This document shows positions 1 through 8,818 of a stretch of 64,000 nt of DNA, one piece after another. How positions within the stretch are numbered: position 1 is the first letter of the stretch; each line of letters starts with the position of its first letter. The translations under genes were made by a program, and so were the position numbers. Source of the DNA: Rhodococcus sp. IEGM 1381 (GTDB lineage Bacteria > Actinomycetota > Actinomycetes > Mycobacteriales > Mycobacteriaceae); NCBI RefSeq assembly GCF_030056795.1, contig NZ_JASHKQ010000001.1:1178001-1242000 (forward strand), written 5' to 3'. The notes under the pieces are model-generated. The model saw only the letters and a list, made by a program, of their open reading frames with translations. It was not told the origin of the DNA and did no database searches.

Positions 1-1
1 C

Positions 2-1246
2 ATGGTAGGTAGGTTCGCCGCGAAGGTCGGCGTCGTGCTGATCGTCGCGTCGTTCTCGATCTCCTGTTCGCAGCAGGCACCGTTGGTCGTTCCTACAGGT
101 GCGCCCACCGCCCCGGTCACGGCGGAGGCTCCGGTCCCCGAACCGGCTCCACCGTCGAATTTCGGCGGCTCGGAACCTGGTTCGCTGATCTCTGCGGAGC
201 CGATCGAGGACATTGCCGTCGACATCACCGAACTCGGAGCGACGGCAACGCGTGTCGTCTATCGGTCCACGTCGGGAGTGACGGGGGAACCGACCGAGGT
301 CTCGGGAACCGTCGTCGTTCCGGGGGGCACTGCACCCGAGGGCGGGTGGCCGATCGTGTCGTACGGCCACGGCACCACGGGTGTTCTCGAGGCGTGCGGG
401 CCTTCTCGATATGCCAATTTGCTCGGCAGCGCGCCGATTGTCGCGGCTCTCGCTCTGAACGGTTTCGCGGTGGCGATGACCGACTATCAAGGTCTCGGCC
501 TCTCGGGCTCCTATCACCCGTACCTGGACTCGAAGACGTTCGGCTACAACATGATCGACGCGGTGCGGGCCGCCAGGAACTTCATGCCGACGCTGAGTTC
601 GCGGTGGTCTGCGTACGGCGTGTCGCTCGGCGGCATGGCTGCGTGGGCGGCGAGCGATCGCAACGGTGAATACGGCGGCGGTCTCGAACTGGTCGGCACC
701 GCGGCGATGGTGCCCGTCTCGGACATGGCGGGACTGGCCGACGCGGCCGCGAACGAAACACTGACTCGGGCTCAGTACCCGTTGCTGATGTACGCGCTGC
801 ACGGCTTGGCCATCACCCATCCGGAGATGAACCTGGACGACTATCGCTCTGGTCTCGCACGGGATCGGTGGGACGACTTCATGGAGTGTGTGCCGCCGAA
901 GTCGGACGACGTGCCCGAGCTCACGACTCGACTGCAGCCTGCGGACCTGAAGCCGGCAAGCATCGAGGCAACGGATCGGCTCCGCGGCTACCTGGCGGAT
1001 ATGGCTCTACCGCAACAACGTTCGACGACGCCGCTGCTGGTGATGTACGGCACCGAGGACGATCTGATTCTCGAACCCTGGACCGAGAAGGCGTTGAAAC
1101 GTGCGTGCGACTCGGGCGACATCGTGGAATACGAACTGCATCAGGGTGAAGGGCACGGCAACCTCGACAGCGGTCGGTCGCTTCCGTGGGTCAAGAGCAT
1201 GTTCGCCGGGCAGCGTCCCGTCAACACCTGCGAGCTGAACCGGTGA
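2..1246 (+). CDS. Secreted LIP-family lipase/esterase lipoprotein (copy 1)
   Basis: Predicted exported lipoprotein of 414 aa. A hydrophobic signal peptide ends in a lipobox (SISC, Cys22), so it should be lipid-anchored on the outer face of the membrane. The body is an alpha/beta hydrolase of the secretory-lipase (LIP) type: GHGTTG near residue 122, a DYQGLGL segment, a nucleophile elbow GVSLGG (GxSxG), an acid residue in YGTEDD and a terminal GEGHG histidine. It should cleave acyl esters; the substrate is unknown. The ATG at base 2 is the first visible start and gives a complete signal peptide, but upstream sequence is not seen. The stop overlaps the GTG of the next gene, so the two are translationally coupled. 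It is the first of three paralogues interleaved with EPS genes, suggesting a role in trimming acyl groups from the polymer (inference). Confidence 0.85.
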   Translation: MVGRFAAKVGVVLIVASFSISCSQQAPLVVPTGAPTAPVTAEAPVPEPAPPSNFGGSEPGSLISAEPIEDIAVDITELGATATRVVYRSTSGVTGEPTEVSGTVVVPGGTAPEGGWPIVSYGHGTTGVLEACGPSRYANLLGSAPIVAALALNGFAVAMTDYQGLGLSGSYHPYLDSKTFGYNMIDAVRAARNFMPTLSSRWSAYGVSLGGMAAWAASDRNGEYGGGLELVGTAAMVPVSDMAGLADAAANETLTRAQYPLLMYALHGLAITHPEMNLDDYRSGLARDRWDDFMECVPPKSDDVPELTTRLQPADLKPASIEATDRLRGYLADMALPQQRSTTPLLVMYGTEDDLILEPWTEKALKRACDSGDIVEYELHQGEGHGNLDSGRSLPWVKSMFAGQRPVNTCELNR

Positions 1247-1920
1247 TCGCCCCCGCTGGCGTACCGACGCTGAAGGACTACGGCCGCATGCTGTTTGCGG
1301 GCTGGGCGCTGATTTTGGCTGCGGCCGTTCTGTCGACGGGTGCGGCGTGGCTGGCGACATATTTCGTCGAGCCGTCATACACCGCCTCGTCCAGGGTGTT
1401 CGTCACCGCGCCCGGTCCTACCTCGCCCAAAGCGTCGGCGGAAGGAAACCGGTCTTCCCTGGTTCGTGTCGAATCCTATGTCGAGCTGGCCACCGGCGAG
1501 CAGGTGCTGCGCCGTGTCATAGTTTCCGAGGGGCTGACCGTGGAGCCGGCAGTACTGAAGAAGGACATCACGGTGTTGCCGAGTCCGGGTTCGGCGTTGA
1601 TCGGCATCTCGGTCGTGAACGCCGACGCCGAGCAGGCCCGAGACATCGCCAATTCGGTTGCTGTACAGCTCATCAAGCTGGTGGGCGAGATCGATCTGGG
1701 AGCAAACGGAGTGGTCTCCGAGGTGACGCTGATCGACGCGGCCACCACACCGAGTTCCGCAACCACTCCTGTGCTGACCAGCAATTTGGTGCTGGGTGCG
1801 GGTATGGGTCTGCTTCTCGGCAGTGTGCTGGTACTCGCGCTCGGGATCGCGCGGGATTCGATCGACCACCGTGATCAGATCGAAGACATAGTCAAGCAGG
1901 GGGCAGGGGAGATTCGATGA
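1243..1920 (+). CDS. Wzz/YveK-like polysaccharide chain-length protein
   Basis: A 225-aa membrane protein with the Wzz layout: a transmembrane helix at about residues 17-40, an extracytoplasmic region of about 140 residues, and a second helix at about 183-203 followed by a short charged tail. There is no fused tyrosine kinase domain and no Walker motif. Proteins of this family set chain length or organise export in Wzy-dependent polysaccharide synthesis. I chose the GTG at 1243, which overlaps the previous stop (GTGA). A longer in-frame start at 1186 would overlap the lipase gene heavily. Its end overlaps the next gene by four bases (ATGA). It sits between two lipase genes, an unusual operon mix. 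Family assignment rests on topology rather than a signature motif. Confidence 0.75.
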   Translation: MIAPAGVPTLKDYGRMLFAGWALILAAAVLSTGAAWLATYFVEPSYTASSRVFVTAPGPTSPKASAEGNRSSLVRVESYVELATGEQVLRRVIVSEGLTVEPAVLKKDITVLPSPGSALIGISVVNADAEQARDIANSVAVQLIKLVGEIDLGANGVVSEVTLIDAATTPSSATTPVLTSNLVLGAGMGLLLGSVLVLALGIARDSIDHRDQIEDIVKQGAGEIR

Positions 1921-3149
1921 CGAACGTACGGGCATCGCGGTTTCGTAGAGCCGGTGTTGCAGGCGCGCTCTCGATGCTGTTGGTGACGTCGGCCTGCGGG
2001 TCGGACGAGGCGGCGCCGGATCCGAAGTCTGCTGGGGTCGGTGCCACGTTGTCCGCCGACTACAGCGATACCGGACCGGGTTCGCTCGAGAGTGCAGAGC
2101 AGCTGCTCACCATCGACCGCCGAGTCAGCGGTATCTCCTCGATCGCGGCCAGAGTGGTCTACTCGTCGACCTCGGGGGTGGACGGCTCACCACAACGGGT
2201 GTCGGGCACCATTTTCGCTCCGCAGGGCACGCCGCCCGAGGGTGGGTGGCCGATCATCGCATACGGCCACGGCACCACCGGTGTACTCAACGATTGCGGG
2301 CCGTCCACCGATCCGGAACTGCTCGGAAGTTCGCAGATCGTCGCGGCGTTGGTGCGTACCGGGCACGTGGTAGCGGTGTCGGACTATCAGGGTCTCGGAC
2401 TCGATGGCACCTATCACCCCTATCTCGATGCAGGGACCGTCGGCAACAATCTGATCGATTCGGTGCGTGCTGCGCGCAAGCTCGTTCCGAACGCGTCGGC
2501 GCGGTGGGCTGCTTTCGGAGGATCGCAGGGTGGTCAAGCTGCCTGGGCCGCAAACGAACTCGCCGGTCGTTACGGTAGTGGGCTCGAGATGGTCGGCTCG
2601 GTGAGTCTCGTGCCTGCCGCGGACATCGTCGGTCTGGCGGCAGCAGCCGCGAACGGTACGCTCACCGAAGACCAGAAGCCGTTGTTGCAGTGGGTTCTGG
2701 TGGGTCTGGCGAAGTCCCACCCGGAACTGAACCTCGACGATTATCGCCGGGGGATCGTCAAGGAGCGGTGGGACGAGCTGTCGGCGTGTGGCGGCGTCCT
2801 CGCCGCCGACCGAACATCGTTGGCTGCGCAGATCGGCGACGACGATCTGCGTCCAGCAACACCCGAGGCCACCGCGATCCTCGAGGGATACCTGCGTGAG
2901 ATGAGCCTGCCGAAGTCGCCGGCGGCGGCTCCGATGTTGGTGATCTACGGCGGTCTGGACACGCTGATCTCTCAGCCGTGGACCGACGCGGCCATTTCAG
3001 CGGGATGCGCCAGTGGCGACTCCATTCAGTATGTACTTCAACCGAATTCCGGTCACGCAGACATAGACGGTGCTGCTGCGTTCGGATGGCTGGACGACCG
3101 GTTCGCCGGTACCGATGCCATCAACTTCTGCCCCGTTCCTGCGCCATGA
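1917..3149 (+). CDS. Secreted LIP-family lipase/esterase lipoprotein (copy 2)
   Basis: Paralogue of the gene at 2-1246 (410 aa). The signal peptide ends in a TSAC lipobox (Cys27). The hydrolase body carries YGHGTTG, DYQGLGLDG, the elbow FGGSQGG containing the Ser nucleophile, an acidic residue in YGGLD and a late NSGHAD histidine, so the triad looks complete. Long blocks are shared with copies 1 and 3, including the AHGTTG-type oxyanion region, the NLDDYR segment and the conserved Cys pair that may form a disulfide. The start overlaps the wzz-like stop as ATGA, and the membrane acyltransferase follows after 16 bp. The simplest reading is an extracytoplasmic esterase acting on an acylated EPS or lipid; the substrate cannot be read from sequence. 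Confidence 0.85.
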   Translation: MTNVRASRFRRAGVAGALSMLLVTSACGSDEAAPDPKSAGVGATLSADYSDTGPGSLESAEQLLTIDRRVSGISSIAARVVYSSTSGVDGSPQRVSGTIFAPQGTPPEGGWPIIAYGHGTTGVLNDCGPSTDPELLGSSQIVAALVRTGHVVAVSDYQGLGLDGTYHPYLDAGTVGNNLIDSVRAARKLVPNASARWAAFGGSQGGQAAWAANELAGRYGSGLEMVGSVSLVPAADIVGLAAAAANGTLTEDQKPLLQWVLVGLAKSHPELNLDDYRRGIVKERWDELSACGGVLAADRTSLAAQIGDDDLRPATPEATAILEGYLREMSLPKSPAAAPMLVIYGGLDTLISQPWTDAAISAGCASGDSIQYVLQPNSGHADIDGAAAFGWLDDRFAGTDAINFCPVPAP

Positions 3150-3165
3150 CCGTCAGAAGGCATCC

Positions 3166-4437
3166 ATGACCGCCACACCAGACAGCACGGCAGCCGCCGC
3201 GACAGCACCCGTTACCCCCGCCGCCGGGGAGCCGAAGAGATCGGCCCGCATCATCGGCCTCGACGGACCACGTGGATTCGCGTGCCTGTGTGTGCTCGCG
3301 GTGCATGTCGGCGGCCACTATTCGCCGCAGACCGTGCTCACGTACAAACTCGGGCTGCTCGGCCAAGGGCTGATTTTCTTCTTCGCGCTGTCGGGTTTCC
3401 TCATCTTCCTGCCGATGGTACGAAAGTTGTTCGCGGGCAAGCCGATGCCGAACAACTTCAGCTACGCGATGCATCGCCTGCTGCGAGTTTTTCCCGCGTA
3501 TCTGTTCATCTTCCTGTTCGCCAACTTCGTGATGCGTGCGGTCTTCGTCGAGAACGCGGCCGTCGCTGAACGACAATTCACCGACAACGGCCTCGGCATC
3601 CTCTCCGACCCACTGACGCTGCTGGCCAACCTGACGCTGCTGCACTCGTACATTCCGAGCATGCTCCAAACCGGCATCAATCCGTCGTGGTCGCTCTCGC
3701 TGGAGTTCGCGTTCTACATCGCGCTGCCGCTGTTGACCGGTATCGCATTCTTTCTCCGTAAGCGCACGTCTGTGCCGGCACCGCTACTGGCCATGATTCC
3801 CGTGGTAATCATGTTCGTCATCGGAACTACCGGAAAGTTGTACACCGCCTCGCTCGTCGGGCCATCGGGCATCACCGATCCCAAGTTGCTGGATTGGGGA
3901 CCCAACCAGATCGCCGTGCTCAGTCGTAGCTTCTGGTCGCTGGCAGACAATTTCACGTACGGGATGCTCGCGGCCGTTGTGTTCGTCGCTATCGACAACG
4001 GCCTGCTCAGAGGCGCGATCGCGACCAGGATGCGGTGGTGGACGGGCATCGCGATGATCCCCACGGCGGCGATCTCGCTGAAGCTGATAGACGACAATTC
4101 GCGTTGGCAGAGCTCCACGGTGGCGTTCGGCTCGGCCCTGCTCATCCTGTTCATCATCGTTCCGTTGGCGCGGGGAGAGAGTTCGAAGCTCGCCGAACGC
4201 GCGGACTGGGCACCGCTCAGTTACGTGGGCATGATCTCGCTGAGTGTGTACCTCTGGCACTTCCCCGTCCTGATCATGGTGGGGCGTTTCGGATGGATGG
4301 CAGGGGACAGTCCGCTGGGGATGCTGCGCAATTTCGTTCTCGTGAGCGCGGTCAGTATTCTGTTCGGCTCACTCACTTACCGATTCATCGAGAAGCCCTC
4401 CCTGACGTACGCACGTAGTTTCAAGGCCAGCAAGTAA
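3166..4437 (+). CDS. Acyltransferase 3 family membrane protein
   Basis: A 423-aa polytopic membrane protein of the acyltransferase-3 family. The N-terminal signature GLDGPRGFACL is followed by the conserved VHVGGH histidine, with about ten hydrophobic helices; FFALSGFL, SWSLSLEF and YLWHFPV are typical family blocks. These enzymes transfer acetyl or longer acyl groups to sugars of surface polysaccharides or lipids. The ATG at 3166 lies 16 bp after the upstream stop; an upstream in-frame extension to 3070 would overlap the lipase gene and adds a non-conserved stretch. Its closest relative in the window is the gene at 49744 (shared GQG..FFALSGFL block). Sitting between two secreted esterase genes, it may install the acyl groups those enzymes remove (inference). 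Confidence 0.85.
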   Translation: MTATPDSTAAAATAPVTPAAGEPKRSARIIGLDGPRGFACLCVLAVHVGGHYSPQTVLTYKLGLLGQGLIFFFALSGFLIFLPMVRKLFAGKPMPNNFSYAMHRLLRVFPAYLFIFLFANFVMRAVFVENAAVAERQFTDNGLGILSDPLTLLANLTLLHSYIPSMLQTGINPSWSLSLEFAFYIALPLLTGIAFFLRKRTSVPAPLLAMIPVVIMFVIGTTGKLYTASLVGPSGITDPKLLDWGPNQIAVLSRSFWSLADNFTYGMLAAVVFVAIDNGLLRGAIATRMRWWTGIAMIPTAAISLKLIDDNSRWQSSTVAFGSALLILFIIVPLARGESSKLAERADWAPLSYVGMISLSVYLWHFPVLIMVGRFGWMAGDSPLGMLRNFVLVSAVSILFGSLTYRFIEKPSLTYARSFKASK

Positions 4438-4441
4438 TTTT

Positions 4442-5659
4442 ATGCGCACTTCTCGTCGATTGATCGCAGCCTCGCTGCTGTTACCCCTTCTGGGAGGGTG
4501 CGCCGTTGTCGTGTCTATCGGTGCGGACGCCCAGCGAGCTGTGGCGGAGGCGGTCCGAGGGTCCGATCCCGAGCCCTTGGTGATCGAAGATCTGGGAACC
4601 GGCAGTGGGTCGATAGTCAGTGCCGAGACCATGCCCAATCTGCCGATACAAGTGCGGCTTTCGGGTGTGAACGCGGCGAAGGTGGTCTACCGCTCGGTCC
4701 AGCCCGGTGTAGGTGAGCGTGAGGTATCGGGGAGCGTCTTCACCCCGGAGGGAGATGCTCCCGACGGCGGCTGGCCCGTCATCTCCTACGCCCATGGCAC
4801 CACGGGCATCGAGCAGGCGTGTGCGCCCTCGGAGTCCAGCTCGCTGCTCGGTGCGTCTGCGCTCGTACAGGGTTTCACCACAGCGGGATTCGCGGTGGCC
4901 ATCACCGACTACGAGGGTCTGGGGCATCCCGGGAATCACGCCTATCTGGACAACATTGCGGCCGGTTACGACGTCATCGACGCAGTTCGGGCGCTGCGCA
5001 TCGTCTTTCCGGATGTCGGTACGAGGTGGGCTGCCTTCGGTGGATCACAGGGCGGCGGCGCGGCCTGGGCCGCAAGCGAACTTGCAGGGTCCTATGCCCC
5101 GGAGTTGGATCTGGTGGGCGCAGCGGCGTTGGCACCCGCGGCGAACATGGTCGGTCTGGTGGACAAGGCCATCGCAGGAACGCTCACCACCGATCAGGGT
5201 CCGCTGATGCAATGGGTTCTGGAGTCGCTGTCGCGACGGGATCCGGCCCTGAATCTGGATGACTACCGCAGCGGTAACGCCGCCCAGGACTGGTCGGCAC
5301 TCACCGGGTGCACTCCGGACAAGGCCGCCGCACGTGACGATGCGGTGAAGCGGCTCGGCGACAGGGACTTTGCGCCACGGTCGGACGAGGCCGCGGCAGT
5401 ATTGCGTGACGCACTGACGGCAATGGCCGTGCCGAAGGCACCGGCGTCGGCTCCGATACTGGTTGCCTACGGTGATGCCGATACATTCATCGATGCGGCG
5501 TGGACTGATGCGGCACTCGCGCAGGCCTGCTCTCTGGGTGATGTCATCACCATCGATCGTCAGGTCGGACGGGGGCACGGGGACGTGAACGGGGACGCCG
5601 TCAACCAATGGATAGGGGAACGGTTCGCTGGCGTTCCTGCACAAAACAATTGCAGCTGA
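4442..5659 (+). CDS. Secreted LIP-family lipase/esterase lipoprotein (copy 3)
   Basis: Third LIP-family paralogue (405 aa). The signal peptide ends in LGGC (Cys20). Hydrolase landmarks are YAHGTTG, DYEGLGHPG, the elbow FGGSQGGG with the nucleophile Ser, an acidic residue in YGDAD and the terminal GRGHGD histidine. It is more diverged from copies 1 and 2 in the first 70 residues. The ATG at 4442 follows the acyltransferase stop by only a few bases, so the genes are probably co-transcribed. The SASA-type esterase gene begins 7 bp after its stop. Likely an extracytoplasmic acyl esterase; the true substrate is unknown. Confidence 0.85.
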   Translation: MRTSRRLIAASLLLPLLGGCAVVVSIGADAQRAVAEAVRGSDPEPLVIEDLGTGSGSIVSAETMPNLPIQVRLSGVNAAKVVYRSVQPGVGEREVSGSVFTPEGDAPDGGWPVISYAHGTTGIEQACAPSESSSLLGASALVQGFTTAGFAVAITDYEGLGHPGNHAYLDNIAAGYDVIDAVRALRIVFPDVGTRWAAFGGSQGGGAAWAASELAGSYAPELDLVGAAALAPAANMVGLVDKAIAGTLTTDQGPLMQWVLESLSRRDPALNLDDYRSGNAAQDWSALTGCTPDKAAARDDAVKRLGDRDFAPRSDEAAAVLRDALTAMAVPKAPASAPILVAYGDADTFIDAAWTDAALAQACSLGDVITIDRQVGRGHGDVNGDAVNQWIGERFAGVPAQNNCS

Positions 5660-5666
5660 GTGGGGG

Positions 5667-6518
5667 ATGGACATGGGGTTACGTCAGGATCTGACGGTAC
5701 GGGCGAAAGATATCGTGAAACGACGCCTCGGACGCGGTGTTCCGGTGACTGCGATCGACGAGCCGTACCTGGTAGTCGCGGTGCTCGGGCAGTCCAATGC
5801 ACACGGTGCAGGGCTGGGGTTGGACAGATCCGGTCTCGATGCTCCGCATCCGCGAGTGCATCAGTGGGCTGCGTCGGGTCGATCGAAGAACACGATTGTG
5901 GCGGGGAGCAACCCTCTGTTCCACGAGGTACCCTCCAAGGCTGTGGGCTTCGCCCCGACGTTCGCCGCGCACCTCGCCGATGCCACGGGTAGGCCCGTGT
6001 TGCTGGTTCCCTACGCGCGCGGTGACTCCGCGTTCGCGCGGGTCAACGGCATCTCCTGGGATCCGGACGACACCGGAGCGCGCATCAACCTGTTCCGGAA
6101 TGCCCTGATGCGCATACGAACCGGACTTGCCACCAAGCCCGGCAACGTGTTGACGGCCGTACTGTGGCACCAGGGCGAAAGCGACGTTCCGCTGACACCG
6201 GGGCCGGTGTACGCCGAGAAGCTCGACAGGGTCATCGATGTGCTTCGCGAAGACTTCGGTGATGTTCCTGTCGTCATCGGGCAGATGGTGCCGGACGAGA
6301 TCGCCTCGGGTCACCCCGACTACCCGATCATCGATGCCGTCCATGCCGACACGCCTCGGCGGCGACCGGGCGTGGTCTTCGTGCCGGGTCCGGCGGGGCT
6401 CTACAACAGTGAGACCGAGAAGATTCACTACAGCGCCGCAGGCCAGCGTGAGCTCGGACTAAGAATGTGGACCGCGTTCGATGGAATGTCGCCGACCATC
6501 GTCCATTCGATCGATTGA
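5667..6518 (+). CDS. SASA-type SGNH carbohydrate esterase
   Basis: A 283-aa protein with the sialate-O-acetylesterase/acetylxylan-esterase (SASA, SGNH) motifs: GQSNAHG near residue 37 with the nucleophile Ser, WHQGESD near 169, and a late catalytic His in KIHYSAAGQ. The expected reaction is removal of acetyl groups from carbohydrate. There is no clear signal peptide: the first 30 residues are basic and not hydrophobic, so it may be cytoplasmic or leave by another route. The G-rich stretch just before the ATG at 5667 can act as ribosome-binding site; a second in-frame ATG lies at 5673. It ends the operon that starts at base 2, followed by a 262-bp gap before the first sugar transferase. Confidence 0.8.
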   Translation: MDMGLRQDLTVRAKDIVKRRLGRGVPVTAIDEPYLVVAVLGQSNAHGAGLGLDRSGLDAPHPRVHQWAASGRSKNTIVAGSNPLFHEVPSKAVGFAPTFAAHLADATGRPVLLVPYARGDSAFARVNGISWDPDDTGARINLFRNALMRIRTGLATKPGNVLTAVLWHQGESDVPLTPGPVYAEKLDRVIDVLREDFGDVPVVIGQMVPDEIASGHPDYPIIDAVHADTPRRRPGVVFVPGPAGLYNSETEKIHYSAAGQRELGLRMWTAFDGMSPTIVHSID

Positions 6519-6780
6519 GATTCGGTGTCGATATGGACTAGGTTGTACGCGGGGTGGCAACGCTACGGACGCATTTCATTTACGCAGATAAAACATGTAA
6601 CAGGCTGCGGCGCAACGTCGATCAATCTATCGTTGTATCGATCCGAGCTCTGTCGAGCGGGGAGTGTAGCTCGACGGATGGCATGGTTCGATCAAGCGCA
6701 AGCGTCACAGCTCTACGACAAGGCACGGTGCGGTGCCGATCGCGACAGTTCGGCCACATGAACGTACCGAGGGGACATCA
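6519..6780 (+). promoter_or_regulatory. Leader region of the first sugar transferase
   Basis: A 262-bp region without a convincing gene. It has an A/T-rich pocket around 6575-6600 (ATTTACGCAGATAAAACATG) unlike the flanking coding DNA, which is where a promoter would be expected. A clear ribosome-binding site (GAGGGG, 6769-6774) stands seven bases before the GTG at 6781. Short reading frames here have no family features. No exact promoter boxes can be called by eye. Confidence 0.35.
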
Positions 6781-8286
6781 GTGCCAGCCAGTAATGCGGA
6801 AACGCTGCAATCATCGGTGTCGCGACGCGACGCACGGAGGTCGCGTCGAGTGACCTCGCGGCGCGAATGGGAAACGCACTACACCGAGGGTTTACGGGTC
6901 ACGGACACTGTCGTCGTGTTGGGTGCGGTGACCGTCGCACAGATAATTCGGTTCGGCGAGATCGACTTCACCGCAGTGTGGTCGGTTGCCAGCTATGTCG
7001 GAGTCTCCGGAGTTCTCGCCGTGCTGTGGCTCGCTTTCCTCGCGATCTTTCGGACTCGGTCGCCTCGGGTGATCGGCAACGGCTCCGAGGAGTATCGGCG
7101 CATCGTCTCGGCCACGTTCCGACTCTTCGGAGTCATCGCGATTCTCTCTTTGCTGTTCCGACTCGACATTGCTCGCCTCTACCTGGCCATCGCGCTTCCG
7201 GTCGGCCTGATCGGATTGCTGCTGAGCCGCTGGATCTGGCGAAACATCGTCGCACGCAAGCGCGCTCGCGGTGGATATCAGACGTCGGTGTTGATCGTGG
7301 GTAGCCGAAGCTCGGCACTCGCCATGGCTAAGTCCTTCGAAAGATCACCGGGCGCGGGTTACAGCGTTGTCGGTATCTGTCTGCCCAACTACGAACCCGG
7401 CAACGACTCTTCGTTCACCATCGAGGGTGTCGAGATCCCGGTGCTCGGTGACGAGCACAGCGTTGTGGAGGCAATCGAGGCGTCGGGTGCGGATACTGTC
7501 GCTGTGACGGCTACCGAGCACATCGGCCACCACGGTCTACGCAAGATGGTGTGGGACCTGGAGAAGAAGAAGGTAGATCTCGTCGTTTCGCCGGGTGTGG
7601 TCGATGTTGCGGGTCCTCGGCTGGTCATGCGGCCGGTGGCGAACTTCCCGCTGATCCACGTGGAGAAGCCGCAGTACAACGGCGCGAAACGGTTCGGCAA
7701 AACGGCGTTCGACTTCGTTTTCGCCGCGTGCATCTTGCTGCTCATCGCACCGATCCTGATCACGCTCGCCGTCCTGATCAAGTGCACCAGCAAAGGCTCG
7801 ATCTTCTATCTTTCGGAGCGAATGGGTATCGACGGCAAACCCTTCCAGATGATCAAGTTCCGCAGCATGGTGCAGGACGCAGACACGCGAGTACAGGACC
7901 TGGTCGGTCTCAACGAGGGTGCAGGCGGAGTGTTGTTCAAGATGCGCGAAGATCCGCGAGTGACGCGGGTGGGCAAAGTGATGCGCAAACTAAGCCTCGA
8001 CGAGCTCCCGCAGTTCGTCAACGTGCTCAAGCGTGAGATGAGTGTTGTGGGGCCCCGGCCGCCTCTGCGTCGCGAGGTGGAGACGTACGACGGTGAGGTG
8101 CGTAGGCGCTTGCTCGTCAAACCCGGAATAACGGGCTTGTGGCAGGTGAGCGGCCGATCCGACCTTTCATGGGAAGAAAGTGTGCGGCTCGACCTCTCGT
8201 ACGTCGAGAACTGGTCGATGACAGGTGATTTGCTGATCATCGCCAAGACGGCCGTCGCAGTCCTCAAGAGTGAGGGCGCGTACTGA
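6781..8286 (+). CDS. Polyprenyl-phosphate sugar-1-phosphate transferase (copy 1)
   Basis: A 501-aa WbaP/WcaJ-type enzyme that starts EPS repeat-unit synthesis by moving a sugar-1-phosphate onto undecaprenyl phosphate. The N-terminal half has four membrane helices and a nucleotide-binding-like (CoA-binding_3) domain. The C-terminal catalytic domain contains KFRSMVQDAD, LDELPQFVNVL, VVGPRPPL and KPGITGLWQVSGRS. The GTG at 6781 is preceded by GAGGGG, so I prefer it over the in-frame ATG at 6733. It is strongly similar along its whole length to the gene at 10593, showing a duplication around ugd. The donor sugar (Glc or Gal) cannot be told from sequence. Confidence 0.92.
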   Translation: MPASNAETLQSSVSRRDARRSRRVTSRREWETHYTEGLRVTDTVVVLGAVTVAQIIRFGEIDFTAVWSVASYVGVSGVLAVLWLAFLAIFRTRSPRVIGNGSEEYRRIVSATFRLFGVIAILSLLFRLDIARLYLAIALPVGLIGLLLSRWIWRNIVARKRARGGYQTSVLIVGSRSSALAMAKSFERSPGAGYSVVGICLPNYEPGNDSSFTIEGVEIPVLGDEHSVVEAIEASGADTVAVTATEHIGHHGLRKMVWDLEKKKVDLVVSPGVVDVAGPRLVMRPVANFPLIHVEKPQYNGAKRFGKTAFDFVFAACILLLIAPILITLAVLIKCTSKGSIFYLSERMGIDGKPFQMIKFRSMVQDADTRVQDLVGLNEGAGGVLFKMREDPRVTRVGKVMRKLSLDELPQFVNVLKREMSVVGPRPPLRREVETYDGEVRRRLLVKPGITGLWQVSGRSDLSWEESVRLDLSYVENWSMTGDLLIIAKTAVAVLKSEGAY

Positions 8287-8378
8287 GTCGACGAGTGGAG
8301 GCTCCTCCTTGACATGCGAACGGTCGGTATTTTCCGTATTGTCTTCGCCAGTCTCCCTTCTCGAAGAACGGACAACCG

Positions 8379-8648
8379 GTGACCATGACGCAGAATTCTT
8401 TTCATGACTACTTGGCAGATCGTGTAGACGAGATCGCTCGCGTTCACCTGAACCGTTCGACTTCGCTGCATGCGGTCATTTCGGACAGTGTGAATGCGTA
8501 CACATCGGCATTCGCCGAATATCACGGCACCGAGACCCCGTTGGATCTGTTGCAACCCGAGCTGCGTAGCGAGTTGAGCGGATTCATTCACCAATGTGCC
8601 GAGGCAGTCGAAGAGCCGGAGAATCCACAGTTTCCTGTTCGCCGCTGA
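8379..8648 (+). CDS. Small hypothetical protein
   Basis: A possible 89-aa soluble acidic protein, predicted mostly helical, with no signal peptide or membrane helix and no motif I recognise. It starts at GTG 8379 or ATG 8385; only a weak purine run (GAAGAACGGA) precedes them. It sits alone between the first sugar transferase and ugd, with about 90 bp before it and 170 bp after. Codon choice looks normal for the window, which supports a real gene, but no function can be proposed. Confidence 0.5.
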   Translation: MTMTQNSFHDYLADRVDEIARVHLNRSTSLHAVISDSVNAYTSAFAEYHGTETPLDLLQPELRSELSGFIHQCAEAVEEPENPQFPVRR

Positions 8649-8818
8649 GTCACCTGTCGTTCATGAGTATTCGCCACGGAGCTGTGACGAATGTCCCACG
8701 GGTGACGACGCAGACGGCTGTGTGATTGTATTCGGACTGAGTCGAACAGAGCATTCGGTCTGTCCGATACGCAACGATCTACAACACAGTCTTCGATACA
8801 AAGATGGGGATCTCCAGC

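Noticed and set aside
6525..6761. Small open frame between the SASA esterase and the sugar transferase
   Set aside because: No ribosome-binding site, no family features, and it lies in the A/T-rich leader.
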